This document shows positions 34,645 through 38,196 of a stretch of DNA of 38,196 nucleotides, piece after piece. The notes beneath the pieces are model-generated. The model searched no databases and was not told the DNA's origin. It was given only the letters and a program-made list of their open reading frames with translations. Position numbers and translations under genes: made by a program. The DNA is from an uncultured bacterium (GTDB lineage: Bacteria > Planctomycetota > UBA1135 > GCA-002748355). The stretch is from the NCBI GenBank assembly GCA_937858895.1, contig CALLZN010000028.1, positions 1 through 38,196 on the forward strand, given 5' to 3'. How positions within the stretch are numbered: the first letter of the stretch is position 1; each line of letters begins with the position of its first letter.

Positions 34645-35684
34645 GCTCCGACTCCGACGCGGCGCCGCGGAGTCCACTCAATCATCGCATCGGCGATCCG
34701 TTCGAGTGGCAGGACACGTTCAGCGGCGCCCAAGCGCACCGCTTCGCCAGGCATACCCCAAACAACAGAGCTGGCTTCGTCTTGCGCAATCGTGCCAGCA
34801 CCGGCCTCACGCATGCGCAAGAGCCCGGCCGCACCATCCCGCCCCATGCCGGTAAGGAGGACCCCCTGCGCACGCCACGCAAAGGTCTCTGCAAGCGACT
34901 CGAACAGGATGTCGACCGAGGGGCGAAAGCCCTCACGCAACGGGTCACTCGACAAGCGCAGCCTCGGCATCCCATCGCGCAACGCGACCTTCATGTGCGC
35001 GCCAGGCGGTGCGATGTAGACATTGCCGACATCGAGTGCGTCTCCTTCAGCGGCAAGTCGCACCCGGTTCGCGCAGGCAGCATCGAGCCTGGCAGCGAAG
35101 GCTTCGTGGAACGCTGCGTGGAGGTGCTGAACGATGAGCGTCGGCGGACATGGGCTCGGCAGAGCCTCCAGGACTTGTCGAATGGCCTCCGTCCCCCCCG
35201 TGCTCGCACCAATGGCAAGCACGTGCATCATAGAGGCTAACGGCGCGGGAGCGCGTGGGATCGCCCCACGATCCCGCGTGACCCGCAGCCGAGCTTGGTG
35301 AGCAAGCTTGACACTTGCTCGAATCTCATCGGCGATATCATCGAGCAGCTCTCCTTCAGCCGTGGATGGCTTGGCCACGCAGGCCACCGCACCCAGCTCC
35401 AAGGCCTCGAGCGACTCGGCTGCCCCACGTGCCGTCAGACTCGAGACCATGACGACGGGCGTCGGGCGTAGCCGCATGAGATTCTGCAGGAACGTCAACC
35501 CATTCATGCGTGGCATCTCGATGTCCAGAGTGAGGACATCAGGATTCAGAGACTTGACAAGACTACGCGCCTCGTACGGATCTGCAGCCGTCCCAACGAC
35601 ATCGATCTCGGGCTCCTGATCGAGTACCTGCTTGAGGACCGCCCGCAAGAACGGCGAGTCGTCTACGATGAGTACACGTATCAC
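34641..35684 (-). CDS. cheB: Chemotaxis response regulator protein-glutamate methylesterase
   Basis: A 347-residue CheB. The receiver domain starts 'VIRVLIVDDSPFLRAVLKQ' and has the phospho-acceptor Asp54 in 'LTLDIEMPRMNG', the Ser of 'VVMVSSLT' and the Lys in 'CVAKPS'. The esterase domain has the triad Ser161 ('AIGASTGGTEAI'), His187 ('IVQHLHAAF') and Asp283 ('LTGMGRDGAAGL'). It removes receptor methyl groups and can deamidate glutamines. I choose GTG 35684, eight bases after AGGG and directly before the first receiver strand; the frame is open to 35735. Confidence 0.95.
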   Translation of the reverse strand: MIRVLIVDDSPFLRAVLKQVLDQEPEIDVVGTAADPYEARSLVKSLNPDVLTLDIEMPRMNGLTFLQNLMRLRPTPVVMVSSLTARGAAESLEALELGAVACVAKPSTAEGELLDDIADEIRASVKLAHQARLRVTRDRGAIPRAPAPLASMMHVLAIGASTGGTEAIRQVLEALPSPCPPTLIVQHLHAAFHEAFAARLDAACANRVRLAAEGDALDVGNVYIAPPGAHMKVALRDGMPRLRLSSDPLREGFRPSVDILFESLAETFAWRAQGVLLTGMGRDGAAGLLRMREAGAGTIAQDEASSVVWGMPGEAVRLGAAERVLPLERIADAMIEWTPRRRVGVGA

Positions 35685-35700
35685 TGCTAAACCCTGAACA

Positions 35701-36312
35701 TCAGAAGAGTTCGACATCCCCGCACGGCACAGCATCGGAGATCCGGGCGCCGTAGCTGACCTCGGTCGCAGCGAGCTTGGCCGCTCCCTTGATCTTCTTG
35801 ACTCGAACGCGACCTGTCACAGGCCAGTAATGGACAACGCGTGCTTGCTCTCCTCCAACGTCCTTCGACTCAACAGACAGCTGCTCTAGATCCAAGTAGC
35901 GCGTGACGAAGTCGACGTTCTTGGCTCCAACATCGCTCAGACCTTCTATGATCCGAGCACCGCCGAAGATCTTGATCTCGAGCCGGTTCTTTGCTCCGCC
36001 ACGCTTGAGCACTTCATTGATCAGCGTCTCCATTGCATAGCTGCCGTAGCGCGCAGCATCCGACCAGCTTCCTGGAGCACTGCGCGAAACGTTCGGAAGC
36101 AAGAAATGATTCATCCCTCCCACTCCGACTTTAACATCGCGCACGCACGCCGCAACACACGAACCAAGGATCGTGATGATGCGCTCGCCACGCTTCGTCA
36201 CGTAAAAGTCTCCAGGTCGCAACTCGGCGACGACTTCGTCATCGCGTCGATCCATGTATCGATGAATCGCTTCAAAGCCAGGGAAACACGATGGGAGGTC
36301 GGACATACTCAT
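35701..36312 (-). CDS. cheD: Chemoreceptor glutamine deamidase CheD
   Basis: A 203-residue CheD that converts receptor glutamines to glutamates. The catalytic Cys52 lies in 'TILGSCVAACVRD' and His69 in 'GGMNHFLLP', 17 residues later as in characterised CheD. Also seen: 'RYGSYAMETLINEVLKRGG' and 'LEIKIFGGARII'. ATG at 36312, five bases after GGAGG and overlapping the cheR stop (ATGA). It is longer than many CheD proteins because of a tail ('VHYWPVTGRVRVKKI' and beyond) and ends 'DVELF', the same five residues as the end of the MCP-like protein two genes later. Confidence 0.95.
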   Translation of the reverse strand: MSMSDLPSCFPGFEAIHRYMDRRDDEVVAELRPGDFYVTKRGERIITILGSCVAACVRDVKVGVGGMNHFLLPNVSRSAPGSWSDAARYGSYAMETLINEVLKRGGAKNRLEIKIFGGARIIEGLSDVGAKNVDFVTRYLDLEQLSVESKDVGGEQARVVHYWPVTGRVRVKKIKGAAKLAATEVSYGARISDAVPCGDVELF

Positions 36313-37130
36313 CGCGACCTCCGACGAAACATCGTCTTGCCGCACGAGGAAAGTTCACTATGCACGCCACACAGGGACTCCGAGTGGCCGAGGAAGAGCA
36401 CGCCTCCCGGGCTTAGAAGCGATACGAAACGATCGACGAGTCGGGCTTGCAAAGCACGATCGAAGTAGATCAACACATTTCGACAGAAGATCACGTCGAA
36501 TGGGCCGCGTACCGGCCATGGATCCAAGAGGTTCAGTCTCCGGAATCGAATCATGCTGCGCATGGCGCTGCCCGCGCGAACGACCTTCGCGTCTGGGCTC
36601 ACCTCGAAGCGAGCTAGTTGCGACTTTGACATTGTTGCTACGTCGCCGGCCGCATACTCACCGCGCTCGGCTTTGGCGAGCACGTTGGAGTCCACGTCCG
36701 TAGCCAAGACCTTGACGTCCCAACCGTCGGCTGCGGGACTGTCGAGAATCGTGACGGCAATCGAGTATGGCTCTTGCCCAGTCGAGCATGCGGCCGACCA
36801 GATCCGAAGCCTTCGTTGCCGAGCTTCCTCCTTGGCCGCAATGATGCCTCTCAACTCTTCGAAGTGATGCTGCTCCCGAAAGAACGACGTCAAGTTTGTC
36901 GTTATCGCATTAGTGAACTCGATTAGCTCTGAGGTGTCGGGGCTCCGGACGATATCCAGATACTCGCTGATCGACGAGAGCCCCAAGGCGCGCGCTCGCT
37001 TCGACAGCCGTCCACGAACCATGGCTCGCTTCTCGTCATTGAGGTTGATTCCGACGTTCTTTCGTGCAAAGTCACGCACGAACTCGAAGTCGGCAGTCGA
37101 AAGCGTCATTCCCGCTGTCGTGAGAGCCAT
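36309..37130 (-). CDS. cheR: Chemotaxis protein methyltransferase CheR
   Basis: A 273-residue CheR that methylates receptor glutamates with SAM. Seen: N-terminal helical domain with 'TNLTSFFREQHHFEEL', SAM motif 'RIWSAACSTGQEPYSIAVTI', 'VLATDVDSNVLAKAE', 'FDVIFCRNVLIYFDRALQAR' and 'GVLFLGHSESL'. It follows cheW by 13 bases and overlaps cheD. Confidence 0.96.
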   Translation of the reverse strand: MALTTAGMTLSTADFEFVRDFARKNVGINLNDEKRAMVRGRLSKRARALGLSSISEYLDIVRSPDTSELIEFTNAITTNLTSFFREQHHFEELRGIIAAKEEARQRRLRIWSAACSTGQEPYSIAVTILDSPAADGWDVKVLATDVDSNVLAKAERGEYAAGDVATMSKSQLARFEVSPDAKVVRAGSAMRSMIRFRRLNLLDPWPVRGPFDVIFCRNVLIYFDRALQARLVDRFVSLLSPGGVLFLGHSESLCGVHSELSSCGKTMFRRRSR

Positions 37131-37143
37131 GATAGCTTACTGG

Positions 37144-37641
37144 TCAGATGGCCGTTACGCTCATTGCGTCGGAACTCAGAAGACGATCGGCGTCGAGGAT
37201 GATCACCATCGGATCGCTCACGCATGTGATGCCGCGCATATAGCGCGTATCAACATTGACACCAAAGTCGGGAGTCTCTTGGACGTCGCTTGACTTGACC
37301 GAGCACACGTCAGAAACGGCGTCAACGACGATGCCCATTGTCCTCGACCCGTGTTCCGAACGCACTTGGAGCACGACGATCACGGTTGTTGGTTCGTACT
37401 CGACTTGCTTCAGGCCAAGCCGGATGCGCAGATCGATGATAGGAACGATCGCGCCGCGTAGGTTGAGTACGCCTCGAATGTGATCGGGAGTGTTGGGCAC
37501 CCGCGTAACCGACTCCCAGCAACGGATCTCCTGCACGCGTAGAATATCTACGCCGTAATGTTGACCATCGACGACGAACGTCAGGACCTCGCTGGTGTCA
37601 GCAGTCACCGACTGAACTGTACTTGAGTTTGCAGTCTCCAC
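37144..37641 (-). CDS. cheW: Chemotaxis coupling protein CheW
   Basis: A 165-residue CheW, the adaptor linking receptors to CheA. Seen: 'VLTFVVDGQHYGVDILRVQE' at the start of the fold, 'PDHIRGVLNLRGAIVPIIDL', 'VIVVLQV' and 'MGIVVDAVSDV' followed by the C-terminal strands ('YMRGITCVSDPMVIILDADR'). The start is GTG, nine bases after GAGGAG within the end of cheA; the two genes are separated by three bases. Confidence 0.95.
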   Translation of the reverse strand: METANSSTVQSVTADTSEVLTFVVDGQHYGVDILRVQEIRCWESVTRVPNTPDHIRGVLNLRGAIVPIIDLRIRLGLKQVEYEPTTVIVVLQVRSEHGSRTMGIVVDAVSDVCSVKSSDVQETPDFGVNVDTRYMRGITCVSDPMVIILDADRLLSSDAMSVTAI

Positions 37642-37644
37642 CTC

Positions 37645-38196
37645 TTACTCCTCCTCCAGGCACTTCGATGCGTAGTCACGGCGCTCTGCTCGAGCTTGAC
37701 GCGTGAGCCAGACGCGAATCACACCGGCTACATCGAGAATCAACGCAACTCGGCCATCGCCAAGAATCGTCGCTCCTGAGACCCCTTCGATCTTCTCGAA
37801 GTTCGTCTCCAAACTTTTGATGACGATTTGTTGTTGACCTAGCAGTTCATCGACGAACAGGCCGACTTTTTCGCGACCGCCTTCGACAACGACGATCAGA
37901 CCGCCGTCGAGGCCAGTCTCGGCACCTTCTACGTCGAGGATCGACCCCAAGCGAATGATGCGGAGCCTCTCGTCCCGGAGGCGGATGACCTCGGCGTCAC
38001 CCGCCAGACGATCCACGTTCTTCGCTTGAACCTGAACCGTCTCGAGAATCGAACCCAGCGGCAGTATCTACTTCTCGCTGCCGACCCGAATCGTCTGGCC
38101 GTCCAGAATCGCCAGCGTCAAGGGTAGGCGGATCGTGATCGTCATGCCGACCCCCGACTGCGATTGAATTCCAATCGAGCCGCCGAGTTCGACAAT
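37645..38196 (-). pseudogene. cheA: cheA 3' part interrupted by an in-frame TAG
   Basis: The window edge cuts cheA. The frame enters in the ATPase (P4) domain, reads 'IVELGGSIGIQSQSGVG', then 'ITIRLPLTLAILDGQTIRVG' SEK, then a TAG (38070-38068), and continues in the same frame with 'ILPLGSILETVQVQAKNVDR' through the whole regulatory (P5, CheW-like) domain to TAA. In CheA proteins the stop position is normally Tyr or another residue ('VGxExYVLPLxSI'), so a single base change from TAC or TAT explains it. The downstream piece could only restart at weak sites (GTG at 38016), already inside the domain. If real, the kinase would lose P5 and could not couple to CheW and receptors. A sequencing error is a serious alternative because the P5 frame is otherwise well kept. 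Confidence 0.75.

Noticed and set aside
37645-38016. A separate CheW-like gene starting at GTG 38016
   Set aside because: The frame and sequence continue upstream across the TAG into the CheA ATPase domain, so it is the P5 domain of cheA rather than an independent gene; no good ribosome binding site precedes the GTG.
1-38196. CRISPR arrays, tRNA or rRNA genes, insertion sequences
   Set aside because: No repeat-spacer pattern, no cloverleaf-like segment and no transposase motif was found by reading both strands.

Overview
The window is high-GC bacterial DNA (long 60-base lines of about 75% G+C in the middle) and most likely comes from a planctomycete-like, Gram-negative-type bacterium with meso-diaminopimelate peptidoglycan. 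The reasons are indirect. There are two secreted VCBS/FG-GAP propeller proteins and a very glycine-rich lipoprotein of the kind common in Planctomycetota. The division/cell-wall (dcw) cluster keeps mraZ to murB but shows no murD, ddl, ftsQ, ftsA or ftsZ in this window. There is also a possible secreted selenoprotein of thioredoxin type. Myxococcota or another deep Gram-negative lineage cannot be excluded from the sequence alone.

Layout. 1-9.5 kb: the 3' part of a membrane protein with two GATase-like lumenal domains (+), a convergent 871-residue glycine-rich lipoprotein (-), then polA (+), a small LAB_N membrane protein (+) and, overlapping it by four bases, a VCBS-repeat protein (+). 9.5-12.4 kb (-): a decayed DUF262/DUF1524 (GmrSD-type) remnant, an O-methyltransferase and a hipBA-type toxin-antitoxin pair with three evenly spaced palindromic operator-like sites. 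12.4-25.9 kb (-): a dcw operon in transcription order mraZ, a possible 48-codon ORF, rsmH, ftsL-like, ftsI, murE, murF, mraY, ftsW, a LysM membrane protein, murG, murC, murB. Nearly every junction overlaps or is a few bases wide, and one promoter candidate lies before mraZ. 25.9-28.1 kb (+): a Gfo/Idh/MocA oxidoreductase overlapping a SpoU-family RNA methyltransferase by four bases. 28.1-31.1 kb (-): a second VCBS protein and a secreted thioredoxin-like protein whose frame is crossed by one UGA. 31.2-38.2 kb (-): a chemotaxis operon, in transcription order cheA (3' part), cheW, cheR, cheD, cheB, a membrane MCP-like protein, a STAS protein and a soluble two-PAS chemoreceptor.

How the genes work together. 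The dcw genes make lipid II (MurB, MurC, MurE, MurF, MraY, MurG) and polymerise and crosslink it during division (FtsW, FtsI, FtsL); a LysM protein sits inside the same operon and may tether this machinery to peptidoglycan. The chemotaxis genes form an array-signalling set (receptor, coupling protein, kinase, methylation and demethylation enzymes, deamidase), and one receptor-like protein carries a CheZ-like DxxxQ motif. Two signals deserve most attention: the in-frame UGA after a cysteine with a bacterial-SECIS-like hairpin (30776-30813), and an in-frame amber codon inside cheA (38068-38070). Both could also be sequencing errors, so raw reads matter. No tRNA, rRNA, CRISPR array, insertion sequence or complete origin was recognised.
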